From the NCBI GenBank assembly GCA_037126765.1, contig JBBCBC010000001.1:37432804-37496803 (forward strand): a DNA stretch of 64,000 nucleotides. Direction: 5' to 3'. The notes under the pieces were generated by a model. That model was not told the DNA's origin and ran no database searches. It was given only the letters and a program-made list of their open reading frames with translations. The stretch comes from Stenogyne calaminthoides. Its lineage: Eukaryota > Streptophyta > Magnoliopsida > Lamiales > Lamiaceae. The position numbers were made by a program, and so were the translations under genes. The number at the start of each line of letters is the position of its first letter. Position 1 is the stretch's first letter. Shown here piece by piece: positions 33,811 to 46,089 of this stretch.

Positions 33811-36206
33811 ATGTCTTCTAAGAAACTTCCCATGTTCTCAGTGGAGAACTATGATTTGTGGAGACTGAGAATGCAGGCTCATCTGTATTCTAAACATGAA
33901 CGAATGTGGAGAGTGGTCTCTGAAGGGCCATTCCAATTTACTGTGGTGAATCCCAGAGGAACATATAATGAGAGAAACGATCCTAGAGCAGAATTTCCTA
34001 AGTCTGATGACCAACTGACTCCTGAGGAGAGAAAGTTAGTTAATCAAGACTATATTGCTAAAGACACACTATACAATACAATTGATGATGGTGTGATGGG
34101 AATGATCTCTCACTGCAATACTGCAAAAGAAATTTGGGATACACTAGCTGTAATGTGCCAAGGCACAGATCATATCAAGGAAAACAAACTTTCAGTTGCA
34201 ATAGGAAAGTTTGATAGTTTTGAAATGGAAGAAGGTGAATCAATTGACAAATTGGAAGTCAGATTCACTAGTATTTTGAATGATCTAAATGCACTTGGAA
34301 AGAAATATCCACAAAGAGAAATTGCATTGAAAATTCTTAGAGGTCTTTCTAAGAAATGGGATATACATGCAGTGGTGATTGAAAACACCAAAAACATTAA
34401 TTCAATGCCCTATCAACAAGTCTTCTCTGAGCTGAAGGCCTATGAGTTTGTAATTGATAAGAAATCCAAAAGGCTGACAGCAAAGATGATTCATCATCTA
34501 GTAAAAATGTGGCATTTAAAGCCAAAGATAAAACCTGTAAAACTAGAGAGTCTGAGAACTCCCTTGTTAAGAATCAGGATGAGCTTGAGGATAAGCTAGC
34601 ACTGATGACAAGGAGGGTTGAAAGACTTAATAGTCGATATGGAAAATACAAAAGCTATTACAGGAACCACAGGTACCAGAAGAAACCTGAGGACAAACCA
34701 ACTGAGAAGAGAAAGGACCTGAAAACTGAAGGATCTTCATCCAGAAAAAAGGACTCCAAGTCCAAGGAAGAAAGTGATCAGGATGATGATACCAACAGAT
34801 GCTACAATTGCCAAAAGAAAGGTCACTTCCAGTATGATTGTCCAGATCTGAGTGCTAAGGAGAGAAGAGAAAGGCAAGCTAAAAGAGACAAAAAATTCTC
34901 AAGCAAAAAGGCCATGATTGCAGAAGAAGAACATTCTGAGGAGGGATCCAGCTCTTCAGATGAAATATTCTCAGACAGTGAAAGTGATGACATTTGTCTG
35001 ATGGCCATTGAGGAGGTAAACTCTTATTTCTCTGTTGTTGCTCCTACACTAGCACAAGAGTTGTCAAGTTCAACTGTAAACAGTCAATTTGACCTGATGG
35101 ATTCTTTTGAGAATCTGATGAAGGACTATGCTGTTTTACAAGAACTGCTAAATGAAACTCAAGAGCAGAATAAGGAACTGAAGGCTGAAAATCTAAAATG
35201 GAAAGACTCTAGCAAAACTGAGATCACTTCTCAATTAATGGGAGCTACTGATGAACTGGATGTTCTGAAAGTACAACTCTCAGATAAAGAGAAGTTGATA
35301 GTGACCCTAACTGAAAAGCTAGAGAAATCCACTGAAGAAGTTCAGCTGATCAGAACTAAGTTCAATGACCTCTCTGAGAAGCATGAAACTCTACAGAACT
35401 GTGAGGATAGTGCACAGAAGAAGTTAACTCTATTGAATACTGCATCTAAAGTAATAGATGAAATTTAGAGTTACCAGATATCTGCCACTATAAAATCTGG
35501 ATTGAGATACATTCCAGGGGGAACCTCACAAGGTCATCTGAATGCTGCATCAAGTAGCAAGAAGACAATCTTTGTAAAACCAGTGACACCCACACTTCAA
35601 ACTGAAGAAATGCCCAAGGTTGTAGACAAGGGAAAAGGACCCATGGTTTCAGTAAAACTGAATGATCAGGTTGGAAAGCCTAAACCTCAGGTGAAGGCTA
35701 GAAAACCTGAACACTCAGTTGGAAAATTTCAGGTAAGTACTTCAAAGCCTCAGGCTAAGATTGCAAACCTGAAAGGACCCACACTGAACCATCAGAGGAA
35801 TCTTCAGAAGAGAAACACTCAGCAGAGATATTCTCAACTGAAGAGACCAAGTCCTCAGTATACTGAAAGACCCAAATTTTAGTACATACAACCTGAACCC
35901 CACTTGCCTAAGGGTAAAGGTTATCTGAACCCGAGTCAACAAAGATTTAGACCGGCTGCACAAAAGCCTAAGCATCTGAACAAAAGGCTTGAACCAAAGA
36001 AGAATTCAAAGGATCATGTTCATGCTAAAGCTAACACACATACACAGAAGACTGCTAAGGCACCCAGAGTAGTGAATGTGTATGTTGATGTTTATGGAAG
36101 ACAAATTAGCCACTCTAAAGTGATTAGAGTTGTCAGGCAGATTTGGATTCCGAAAGGTACAGCTAACCTTGTAGGACCCTATACAAACTGGGTACCTAAG
36201 AATTGA
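33811..36206 (+). pseudogene. Copia-1 gag with CCHC knuckle (nested copy)
   Basis: Starts MSSKKLPMFSVENYDLW, the UBN2-type gag opening, and runs open to 34599. The next frame (34509-35468) carries the zinc knuckle CYNCQKKGHFQYDC, then acidic Ser-rich and coiled-coil segments. After a TAG near 35466 the frame continues Lys/Pro/Gln-rich to 35882 and in another frame to 36206 (GRQISHSKVIRVVRQIW). The long Gag tail before the protease is typical of SIRE-type elements. Gag packages element RNA in cytoplasmic particles. Two frame breaks and a stop disable it. Confidence 0.8.
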
Positions 36207-36285
36207 TCTGTTTTTCAGGAGTAAAACAAGGGCACAAAGCTGATTAAAGATCACATAGCACTGATGAGCAGAGATGAAAAAACCC

Positions 36286-37510
36286 CTGATGTATGGTATC
36301 TTGACAGTGGATGTTCAAGACATATGACAGGATTTAAGAAGTACTCAGTGACTATGTTGAACAAAGAGGCCCACAGATCACTTTTGGATATAACTCCAAG
36401 GGACAGACTGAAGGACATGGAACTTTGAAAATCGACTCAGTTCATATCCATGGTGTTTCATATGTATCTGGATTGAAGCATAATTTGCTTTCAATAAGCC
36501 AATTCTGTGATAAAGGTTTTAATGTTGAGTTCTCTAAGAACTTATGTTATGTGAAAGATGATATAACACGTAAAAAATATTCGATTGGTACTAGAAAAGG
36601 AAATGTGTTCTTGGTCGATTGGAGTTCAACTCCTAAAGATACATGTTTGGTTGCTAAAAGTTCCACAGATACCAGTTGGTTATGGCATAAAAGAATGAAT
36701 CACCTGAATTTCAAAACCCTGAACAAGCTTGCAAGATTAGCTCTTGTGAGAGGGTTGCCTAATGAAGTGTTCAGTAAGGAACATATTTGTGATGCGTGCC
36801 AAAAAGGAAAACAAATTAGAGCATCATTTAAAAGCAAAGTAGATGTTTCTCTTGTGAGAATACTTGATTCTTGCATATGGATCTTTTTGGTCCTATAACA
36901 CCAAATGAGCACTAATGGCGGGAAATACACATTGGTAGTAGTTGATGACTACTCAAGATATACTTGGGTCATATTCTTACTCAAGAAGAAAGAGACTTCG
37001 AGATAAAAGTCGCCGAATTCATTGAAAAGGCTCAAGATTGAGAAAAAATCGAGTGTGGTCAAAATCGGATCGACAAAGGAACTGAATTTATAAATCATAT
37101 CATATCGATTATTCATGCGACAAATGGAATTTCACATGAAACATCACCGCAAGGACCCCTCAACAAAATGGTGTTCTTTGAAAGAAGGAATAGGACTCTC
37201 AAAAAAAGAAGTTCGCAAGGACAATGATACCGAGGTCGATATTCCTAAAAGGTTTTGAAATAAGTCATCAACACCGCATGCTACTCACGAGAATAGATCC
37301 ATCTTTGACCAAGAGTCAAGGCAAAACACCCTATGAGCTTTGGAATGAAAGGAATCCTCCTGTTTCTTTCTTTCGTGTGTTTGGTTGCAAGTGTTTCATA
37401 CACAATAATGGTAAAGATCGGTTGAAAACATTTGATAGTAAAGTTGATGAAGGAATATTCTTAGGATATTTCAAGTCGAAAAAGCTTTCGAGTTTACATT
37501 TGTAGGACTC
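36286..37510 (+). pseudogene. Copia-1 protease and integrase (nested copy)
   Basis: The protease motif WYLDSGCSRHMTGFKKY is at about 36293. Then come the GAG-pre-integrase zinc motif (WHKRMNHLNFKTLNKL ... ICDACQKGKQ, 36680-36820) and the integrase core (TNGGKYTLVVVDDYSRYTW, about 36910). The section 36970-37260 is eroded, with losses at TCAG motifs. The C-terminal GKTPYELWNERNPPVSFF and FGCKCFIHNNG blocks are readable at 37320-37400. The enzyme would cut element ends and join them to host DNA. Confidence 0.8.
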
Positions 37511-37984
37511 TTATTGTGGAGGAAACACCTCATGTTGTTTTTGATGAATCTACTTGTGTTCAGAAGAAACATGAACATGATGCAGATGAACTGACCAAGA
37601 GGATCACCAGATTAAGCATGAAAAAGAATGACAAATCATCCACTGAACCTGAAAAGAAGAAGTCAGTCACTATCTATGATTGAAGTGACTCAAACTCAGA
37701 TAAAGAAGTTCAGGATGGAACTCGGGGATGGTGAGACTCGGGGAAAGCCAACACAATTAAAGGTGACCAATCACGAACAGACACGATTCGGACTCGGGTA
37801 TGTGATTCCAATGAAGATGTGGTCACGGTGAGGCAAATTCGAATCTATCAACCAAAGGGGAACAAATGTCTCGACAATGTTCTCGAATGGAATTTCCCCG
37901 AGGAAGATGATTCCTTTCTCTTTTTTCTGTTGTTCCTCGAGTTTCTTGAATTAATCGAAACCTAACATTTCAAATGTTGAGGAT

Positions 37985-40900
37985 ACTGTTGAAGGGGGAA
38001 CATCTAGAAGGAAATGGTTAGATAGCCATCCTACAAGTCAGATTGTGGGTGATCTAACTGAAGGTGTTAAAACAAGAAGGTTCCATGGTGAGAGTGCACT
38101 ATTCTGCTGCTTCCTATCAGAGAAAGAGCCTACTGAGATTGGTGAAGCTCTACAAGATTCTTATTGGATTACTGCTATGAAAGATGAGCTGAATCAATTC
38201 TCAAGGAATGAAGTATGAGAGCTAGTAGATAGACCTGAAAGGCACAATGTCATTGGAACCAAGTGGGTGTTAGGCCCGGTGAAAAACCCATGAAATGCGG
38301 AATAATCATGAAATGCATATAAAAACAGGGGTGAAGTAATGGTGATTCCAGATTTTTGCGTTTTAAGCTCATGTGTTGTGTTTTGCTTATAAACGAATGC
38401 GTATGACAAGATAAGAACGTAAAAGCGATAAAAGAAACACAACAAAGTATAGTGGTTAGGAGACTCAAGCTCCTACATCTACTCTCTCCATTCCTGGGAA
38501 ATTCCTTCATCACTTCCTTGAGCTTTCTGACTACCTCGCGTAGTTTACTTACTCAACTCGGCCCTGAGCTTTCTGACTACTCCACGTAGTTTACTTACTC
38601 AACCCGACCTTGAGCTTTCTGACTACCTCCGTAGTTTACTAACTCAAACTGGACTTATCACCCTCTCGGGCTCGCCTCTAGATGTTTAACGAGTTCACAC
38701 TCCAACGGGACTTATCACCCTCACTCGGGATTGCCTAACAACTACCTCACTTCACCACTAGTTATCTCTTATGAGAATGGGGTTTGGGTTTGGTGTTGTC
38801 TCCAACTATGGTGAGATTTTCCCTTACATTTGTTTATCCTCAATGCTAAGGTTGGGAAAATCTCTCTAAGCTTAGGATACATCGTGGGTTGCTTAGGTTG
38901 GGTTCTAGAACACTCTTTTGAATATATTTGTATATCTACAGACTTGTGTTCTAGGGTGGGAATGCTTTGGGTATAACTCTCTTTGGCTCTGTAGCATCTC
39001 GTGATATAATCTCCACGCATCCACACTTAGAATGATGAAAGACCTTGTATTTATAGTGTGGATTTGAATGTTACCGTTGGAGAGAATCACATTCAAATCC
39101 ATACTATTCTTGTAAGTACAACAGCTTCTTCAGGCTGGTTGTCTTCCTCTCATTGGTCCACGTCAGCTGATTCTAACGGCTATATTCCTCAGATTCCTCG
39201 CCTTGGAATCATTCAGGATTCTCTGAGTCTCAGTGTCTTCAGAGACATACCGAGTCTTCAGTTCTATCTGAGTCTTCAGGTTTATCTGAGTCTCAGATTT
39301 CTCATCTGAGCCTCAGGTTTATCTGAGCCTCAGGATACTTGATTCAGCGGACTTCTCTTGGCCGGACCTTGTCGTCGGGCATATAACGACACTCAGCTAA
39401 GCGAGTTCAGCTCTTCGACTTCAAACATCGACCTTCAGTCACTTTGACTCGAGCTATCGATTTTTCTTCTTTGCCGATCGATCAAATTTCGTGATCGGAT
39501 CAACACATCTTGAGATCAATATCTCGAGGATAGTATCAGTCGAAGACATTAGGTTTAGCATATCGGTTTAGAACATCCGATCTCAATCACGTCGATCTTG
39601 ATCATCCGCTTCATCTTCATATCTCGATCTCGGTCACGTCCGATCTCGTCGATCTCATCCGCTTCCTCTTCCGATCCGCAACCTTCTCTTACGATCTTCC
39701 GGTGGGTTTCTTTCGATCAACTTTATGCGCTCTTCCGATCACCATATTAGCTCGATTGTTCTTCCGATCATCCGATCAGTCTGCTCCGGTCATCTAATCT
39801 TACGATCGGTGGCTTAGCTTTTCTTCTCTTACGATTTTGCCAAATTTCATCGGGGTTAACTCGGAACTCATCTAACTCATCGATCTCGTCGGTCTAAATC
39901 TGCTGACCTCGCGTCGATCTCGATCATCTACGCCCGATTTTCGTGAGTTCCCCTCAATTTGTTCTCCGTTTCCCCTCAACTTGTTATCGTAGATTAACTT
40001 CAAAAACACAAGTTGATAATGTTTTGGCATAATTCATCAAAACTAAAATATCCCAACAGTGTGTATTTAAGAATAAAAGAGATGAAAACAACAACATTGT
40101 AAGAAACAAGGCAAGGCTAGTTGCACAAGGTTATTCCCAAGAAGAAGGCTTGGATTATGATGAAACCTTTGCTTTTGTTGCAAGACTAGAAGCCATCGAT
40201 TGTTTCTTGCATATCTTTGCCCACATGAAGTTCTGATCTATCAAATGGATGTGAAAAGTGCATTTTTCGAGCGGTGTGTGCTTAAAGAAGAGGTTTATGT
40301 GGAACAACCTCCCGGTTTCAAAGCAGAATGACCAAGTTTCTGTGCTCGGAAAAAGCTTTGTATGGTCTTAAGCAAGCACCCGAGCATGGTATGATACTCT
40401 TTCTCGGTTTCTTCTTGACCATGGTTTTGTCAAAGGGGCGGTTGATAGAACTCTGTTTCGGGATAGAGGATGGGGAAGATATCTTCTTTGGTTCAGGATA
40501 TATGTTGATGACATCATTTTTAGATCTCCAAACCATCAGCTGTGTGAAAAGTTTTTAACACCGATGAAAGGCAAGTTTGAGATGTCAATGATGATGGGGA
40601 GATGAATTTCTTTCTAGGTCTTCAAGTGAAACAATCAAAGGAAGGAATATTCATCAACCGTGCAAAGTACACCGTAGATCCGATTGCCAAATATGGTGTA
40701 TACAGATTGCAATGCGATTAGGATTCCTATGAATACTAACTACAAGATGGATCGATTACGAAGGAAAATCGGTGAGTCATAATCGATTATAGAGGAATCA
40801 TTGGATCATTGCTCTATCTCACGACAAGTAGGCGGATATAACATTTCTTTGTTGGGATATGTGCAAGATACCAAAGCTAATCTAAAAGGCTAGTCACATG

Positions 40901-41428
40901 GAGGTCGCCAAAAAGATCTTGAAGTATCTTAAGGGCACAAATGAATAGAGGATTATGTTATCCAACCGATGATAACCTTGAATTAAGCGGGTTACTCGAT
41001 GTCGATTATGGAGGTTGCGAATTGATGTGAAGTCCACTACAGAACTTGTCAATTTCTTGGAAGTAAGTCGATATCTTGGTTTTGAAGAAAATGGACCTCG
41101 AGAGCAACCAAGACTATCGGGTTTAATACATGGTTGCGAAGGAAGTCTTTGTGCTCATATTCTTTCGCTCGGACAACAATTAAGGGATTATAAAGTTGTA
41201 GCCAATGAAGTACCAATATTTTGTGACAATAATAATGCCATTGCTATTTCTCAAAATCTGGTATTGCACACCAGATGCAAACATGTGGATATCAGACATC
41301 ACTTCATCAGAGATCATGTCGAGAAAAAGGACATAAGGATGGAGAAAATTCATACTGATAAGCAGAGAGCTGATATCTTGACTAAACCTTTGGTGAATCA
41401 AGATTTCGTGAACTTTCGATTGAATTAG
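37985..41428 (+). pseudogene. Copia-1 RT and RNase H, split by a solo LTR
   Basis: The RT N-terminal part (RRKWLDSHPTSQIVGDLTE ... HNVIGTKWV) ends at 38267. It resumes at 40064 after the solo LTR with FKNKRDENNNIVRNKARL. Frames then shift repeatedly (40080-41000), with losses at TCAG/CTGA. RNase H is readable at 41015-41428 (DNNNAIAISQNLV, HVDIRHHFIRDH, ADILTKPL). The stretch after RNase H to 41735 matches the complement of 62.7-63.3 kb, but the extra post-pol ORF itself is absent. Confidence 0.8.
38268..40058 (-). mobile_element. Solo LTR of a Copia-1-related family
   Basis: Begins TGTTAGGCCCGG and ends ATATCCCAACA, with the same minisatellite core (GAGCTTTCTGACTAC) at 38517-38645 as the Copia-1 LTR. 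It interrupts the RT frame between GTKWV and FKNKRD. The flanking target repeat is GTGGG (38263-38267) against GTGTG (40059-40063), one mismatch. The uninterrupted site can be seen in element A (complement at about 7570-7600). No internal domain remains, so it arose by LTR-LTR recombination. Confidence 0.85.
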
Positions 41429-41730
41429 GGATGTTAGATCCGGTGTATAGAGTAAAATCTGAAAAAAATTGAAGGTTTTTTCGGATGCATGAAGTTTTCT
41501 CTAATTTTACCGAGAAGCTCAGGATAAAATGGAAAAACTGAATCGAGTCTCGTGAAACTCGAGTTCTTGAAGGTCAAGATTACTCGAGATTATCTTGAAC
41601 CCATTCAAGATTTTCGAAGATTATCTTCGACATTTTATCAAGGTCAGTACTCAGTAAGACTGATAGAGAGAAATTAGTCTGAAGAAGTAATGACTCAATT
41701 TATTGCTTAAGTGAAGCTCATGATGGATGC

Positions 41731-41774
41731 ACAAATACTAGGTGGTCAAGTTGAACCACTGCTCTGATACCACT
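41731..41774. other. Switch junction with 22-bp filler and inverted primer site
   Basis: Between plus-strand Copia-1 sequence (ends AAGTGAAG near 41727) and the minus-strand primer-site region (GGTGGTCAAG ... CTGATACCAC) lies CTCATGATGGATGCACAAATAC. This matches the Copia-2-family LTR at about 18239-18260. It is a foreign filler at an orientation switch. Confidence 0.75.
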
Positions 41775-43908
41775 TGTTGGTCCCGGTGCAAACGAGTCTT
41801 ACACGTGTATGGGGGGAATACACGTGTTCAGTGTTTTTAAAACTTTTTCTTACTGAGGTCAGCTTGGGTCAGATAATCCTGAAGATTAGGTCCTGAGAAG
41901 CACAAATCACTCTGAGTCAAAGTCTACTGAGACAGTGATCCTGAGTTGCTTTCAGAAACCTCAGATAATCCCAACTGAGTCCTGAGTTTCAGAGATCCTG
42001 AGTTGCTTGGATCAGATAACTAACTTACTGAACCCTCAGAAGAGTAAGTTCAGTTTGGTAACTATCTGTTCTAGCTACTCAGATGTGTGGAATGGTTGAC
42101 CCTTTAGTTTATACTCGTTTTAAGCTTTGCTTGAAAAACCTTCCTTTAATGGAATAGTGATTAGGCTGTGATTCAATTACATGCAACTTCCAGTGGATTG
42201 ATTCCAACTGAAATATCAGTGAAAATATGCTTTCAAACTCAGTGATGCAACAGTTAAGCACAGATAAAGAAAGCAATAAACAACACAACAATTATAGTGG
42301 TTCAGAGACTCAAGCTCCTACGTCCACTCTCTCTGATCCTCAGAGAAATTCACTAATTCCTTCCTGAGCTTTTTGACTACCTCGCGTAGTTTACTTACTC
42401 AACTCGGCCCTGAGCTTTCTGACTACTCCACGTAGTTTACTTACTCAACCCGACCTTGAGCTTTCTGACTACCTCCGTAGTTTACTTACTCAAACAAAAA
42501 CAAGCTTTCAGACTACCTCTGTAGCTTACTAACTTCACCTCTAGAGGTTTCTGACTACTCCGCTTAGTTTACTAACTCTTTACAACTCTTCTCACCAACA
42601 AACACACTCCAACTACCTTCTCAAGGGTTTGGGGTTTCTCGGTTGGTTTCCAACTAGGATGAGATATCCTTTACAATGAAGTAAAATGCAAAGGCTAGGA
42701 TATCTCGACTAAGCTTTGGATAAATCTTATCAAGCTAGGCTTAGTTTAGTGAGCTCTCTTCAATATAAAAGCACTTGGGAAATTCTAAGTTTTTCGAGTG
42801 CTTTAACTTTGCGATAATAAGTTTGAGTTTCTTGAGTTGCTTATAAATTTCCCGTAACCTTACAATGTAGAGGGTCACATGTATTTATAGGCATACACCA
42901 AGGTCACTCTTGAAAAACTATCCGTTGGAGAGATAGCTTCGTGAGTTTCCTCTTATGGTGTGTGAGGAACGACTATATTTAGGGTTTGAAACTCCCTAAC
43001 ACGTTTTAGGCAATAACCTTTCATGTAGCCGGTCTTCACTTTTTGCAGTCTGGAACTTTTGTACTTCTGACATCTTTTTCAGTGACCTGTCACTGTCAGT
43101 GTCAGTCTGGTACAGTGTTGTCTTCCTCCTTTTTGACTTTTGTCTCCAGTTAAAGGTAGACACCTTCAACGACTCTTTTGGTTACAAACTCTGAGTTGAT
43201 ATAACCTTAACAACACTTTGTCTTAGTTCCTTTTGTCTGTATTTGAATGTCTTGGCAATATCTTAACTTTCTAAGGAATCGCGATCTTCTCAGTATTGCA
43301 TCCTTCAGATAGATATATTTAGTGCCTTGGAACATTCAGCTTTATACTGAGCTTTCAGTACATTACTGAGTCTTCAGTAATTACTGTGCCTTCAGTATTC
43401 TTGATCTTCAGTTCTTCAGTCTTCTGTCTTCTGTGTCTTCAGCGTCTTCTGAGTCTTCAGTGTCTTCTGAGTCCTCAGAGTCTTCTAAGTCTTCACAGAT
43501 ATACTGACTGATATACTGAGTCTTCATGCTGAGTCTTCAGTTCCTCAGTTTCATACTGAGTCTTCAGTATCTCAGTTTCACACTGAGTCTTCAGTATCTC
43601 AGTTTCACACTGAGTCTTCAGATTTTTAGTTTCACACTGAGTCTTCAGATTCTCAGTTTCTTACTGAGTCTTCAGAAACTTAGTTTCATACTGAAACTTC
43701 AGTTTCTTCAGAAACATACTGAGTTCTTCAGAATCTTCAGATCTAAACCTGATCTATATCTGCTGACTATTCATTTTGCAGATATCATCCTGAATACTAT
43801 AAAACTGAATCCTGACTCAATTATCAAGATTATCCTGAACATGTCATACTCAGGGGTTTTGGGATCTAATCAAAATCATATATCTTTTATTAAATTCATC
43901 TCCCAACA
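41775..43908 (-). repeat. Full LTR of nested Copia-1 (copy c)
   Basis: 2134 bp, TGTTGGTCCCGG ... TTCATCTCCCAACA on the plus strand, directly flanked by target duplication GAATA on the right and a complementary primer site on the left. It keeps the regular CAGTCTTCAG-type repeats at 43320-43740. Confidence 0.95.
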
Positions 43909-44430
43909 GAATATTTCACCTCATGTGCTAAAGATGATAGACCTAATTGAGAAACTTGGTAATTTAGGTATTGAGCTAAAAGACCAACGTTTCCATTTAT
44001 GCTATCCTCCAGTCCCTCCCGGATTCATATTCTAGCTTCATTGTGAACTATAATATGAATAAGACGGATGCGACCATGCCTAAACTTCACAACGTGCTCA
44101 AGACTTTTGAGTTCACTATCATTAAGATGGTGTTCAAAAGAAGGCGCGGGTAGACAAGGATGTGTACTTCTACTGTAAGAAGAAGAGGTCACTAGAAAAA
44201 AAGGACTGTAAGATTCTGGTTGCTGAAAGGAAGGCACTGGGTGCTTCTGACACTAAAACTTGTATATTTGTTATTGAGATAAACATGTCCACTAATAATA
44301 CTAACTGCTGGGTATTAGATACCAGATGTGGCTCACACATTTGTATGAATGTGAAGGGCCTCATGTGTCTTAAGAGCAGTTAGACCGGGTGAAGTCACCC
44401 TACATGTGGAAATTGTAACGTTGGTTACTG
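43909..44430 (+). pseudogene. Copia-2 gag end and protease
   Basis: Resumes gag with ISPHVLKMIDLIEKLGNLG, then frame-shifts through MNKTDATMPKLHNVLKT. The protease block reads CWVLDTRCGSHICMNVKG at about 44307-44360, where the catalytic Asp-Thr-Gly is altered to Asp-Thr-Arg. Several stops occur. A microsatellite follows. Confidence 0.7.
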
Positions 44431-44436
44431 TGGGAC

Positions 44437-44489
<53 letters not shown>
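44437..44489. repeat. GT/AT microsatellite within Copia-2 pol
   Basis: About 6 GT units followed by about 20 AT units, lying between the protease and GAG-pre-integrase coding parts of Copia-2. It expanded or inserted after the element had died. Confidence 0.85.
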
Positions 44490-44492
<3 letters not shown>

Positions 44493-44614
44493 CTTACCCA
44501 CTGGTTTTAGATTAAAACTGAATAATTTTATTTCGTTCATTCTATTACTCGAAACATTATTTCCATTCCTATGTTAGACATTGAGGGTTTTTCCTTCCAT
44601 TTTAGTGATAATAA

Positions 44615-45740
44615 TTGTTATTTCACGTTAAATGGTATGGTTTATGGAATGCCCCTTTGGTTAATGGTTTATATTTGTTGAATTATGGACATGATATTCT
44701 TAAAGTACAAAATAAAAGACTCAAGCTTAGTAATCAGGAAAACCCAACTTACTTGTGGCATTGTAAACTTGGTCATGCAAATGAGAATAGGATTGCAAGG
44801 TTAATAAAGTTGGACTACTTAACCCCATTTGACTTTGAGTCTTATGGTAATTGCGAATCTTGTCTCAAGGGCAAGATGATCAACAAACCTTTTTTTGGGA
44901 AAGGGTGCGTGCCATAGAAGTTTCTAGAGTTGATCCACAACGATGTATGTGGACCATTGACCACTCTAGCTAGGAGACACTTTGGATACTTCATCACTTT
45001 TACTGATAATTTCTCGAGATACGGATATGTGTATCTTATGAGACACAAATCTGAATCTTTTGAGAAATTCAAAGAGTATAAAGCTGAAGTAGAGAAACAA
45101 CTTGGTATGAGTATCAAGAATATTCGATTAGATCGAGGAGGTGAATACATTTGCCATGAATTCACTGATTACCTGAAGTTGCATGGAATCCAATCCCAAT
45201 GGAATCCTCCTGGAACACCTCAAATGAGTGGAGTTTTCTAAAGGAGAAACTGAACCTTGTTAGACATGGTAAGGTCCATGATGAACTTTTCCTTTCTTCC
45301 AACATTCTTATGGGGATATGCACTCCAAACCTCAATCTATATTCTGAATATGATTCCATCCAAATCGGTTGAGCATACGCCATACGAGCTATGGCAAGGC
45401 AAGAAGCCAACTTTCTAACATGTATTGATGTAAAGACGTGGGGTTGCCCCGCGTTTGTGAAGAAAATGCTCACTGATAAGTTGGAATCCAAAGGTGAAAA
45501 GGGTTACTTTGTGGGATATCCTAAGGAAACTAGAGGATATTATTTCTATCTACCTGAGAAACAAACAGTCATTGTTTCTAAGCAGACCAACTTTCTTGAA
45601 GACGATTACGTCTTTAAGGAACAAGACCGTAAGACGATAGAACTTGAAGAAATTCAAGAACCAAAAATTAACAAAGAGACTGATATCTTGTTAAAGCAAC
45701 ATGTCAAGAAATTAGTGGGAACATTTAGCGTCTTTCAATA
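44615..45740 (+). pseudogene. Copia-2 integrase
   Basis: GAG-pre-integrase zinc motif (WHCKLGHANENRI ... CESCLKGKM) is at 44755-44880. A TAG follows at about 44917. The catalytic core shows HNDVCGPLTTLARRHFGY, DNFSRYGYVYLM and DRGGEYICHEF up to 45240. Then comes a further stop and the C-terminal WGCPAFVKK / GYFVGYPKETRGY blocks (45440-45540). Two nonsense codons and frame breaks disable it. Confidence 0.85.
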
Positions 45741-46089
45741 GGTGATCATCTTTCAGCCAGTGGGAGCGTAATTGGAGTTGGCTTGCCCGTGCAAGAACCT
45801 CAAAGTGGGCTGAATGAGAACATCATAGTTCAAATTCCCGCCCAAGAGGCATCTGAAAGTACAACTCTTGAGTACTCTCCAGACATTGATGAAATCAATG
45901 CACCACAAAATTTTCATGATCAGAATATACAGCCCGCACAACCATAACTCCGTAAGTCAATTAGGAATCGTAATTCACCCATTAAGCATGGTTACCTCTT
46001 GGAGGAACTCGATAATGTGGACATACCAGATAAAGATGATCCTAATACTTACTCTGAAGCAATATCAGATATTGATTCAGGGAAGTGAC

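Larger units (their letters stand above)
33606..43908. mobile_element. Nested Copia-1 element with inverted interior
   Basis: Inserted in Copia-2 gag with target-site duplication GAATA (33601-33605 and 43909-43913). Its two outer ends are those of a minus-strand element: TGTTGGTCCC on the left and CTCCCAACA on the right. The left LTR is reduced to 36 bp (33606-33641). After a C7 spacer comes the same 36 bp in plus orientation, then a plus-strand primer site, gag, protease, integrase, RT and RNase H (33687-41428). Near 41731 the sequence switches back to minus: complement of a primer site, then a full minus LTR (41775-43908). The post-pol ORF and a normal second LTR are absent. A solo LTR interrupts RT (38268-40058). 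Confidence 0.85.

Noticed and set aside
43526..44035. 169-codon open frame with repeated LSFxLSLQ
   Set aside because: It is a translation of the CTCAGTTTC/CTGAGTCTT repeats of LTR copy c and runs across the insertion border. Not a gene.
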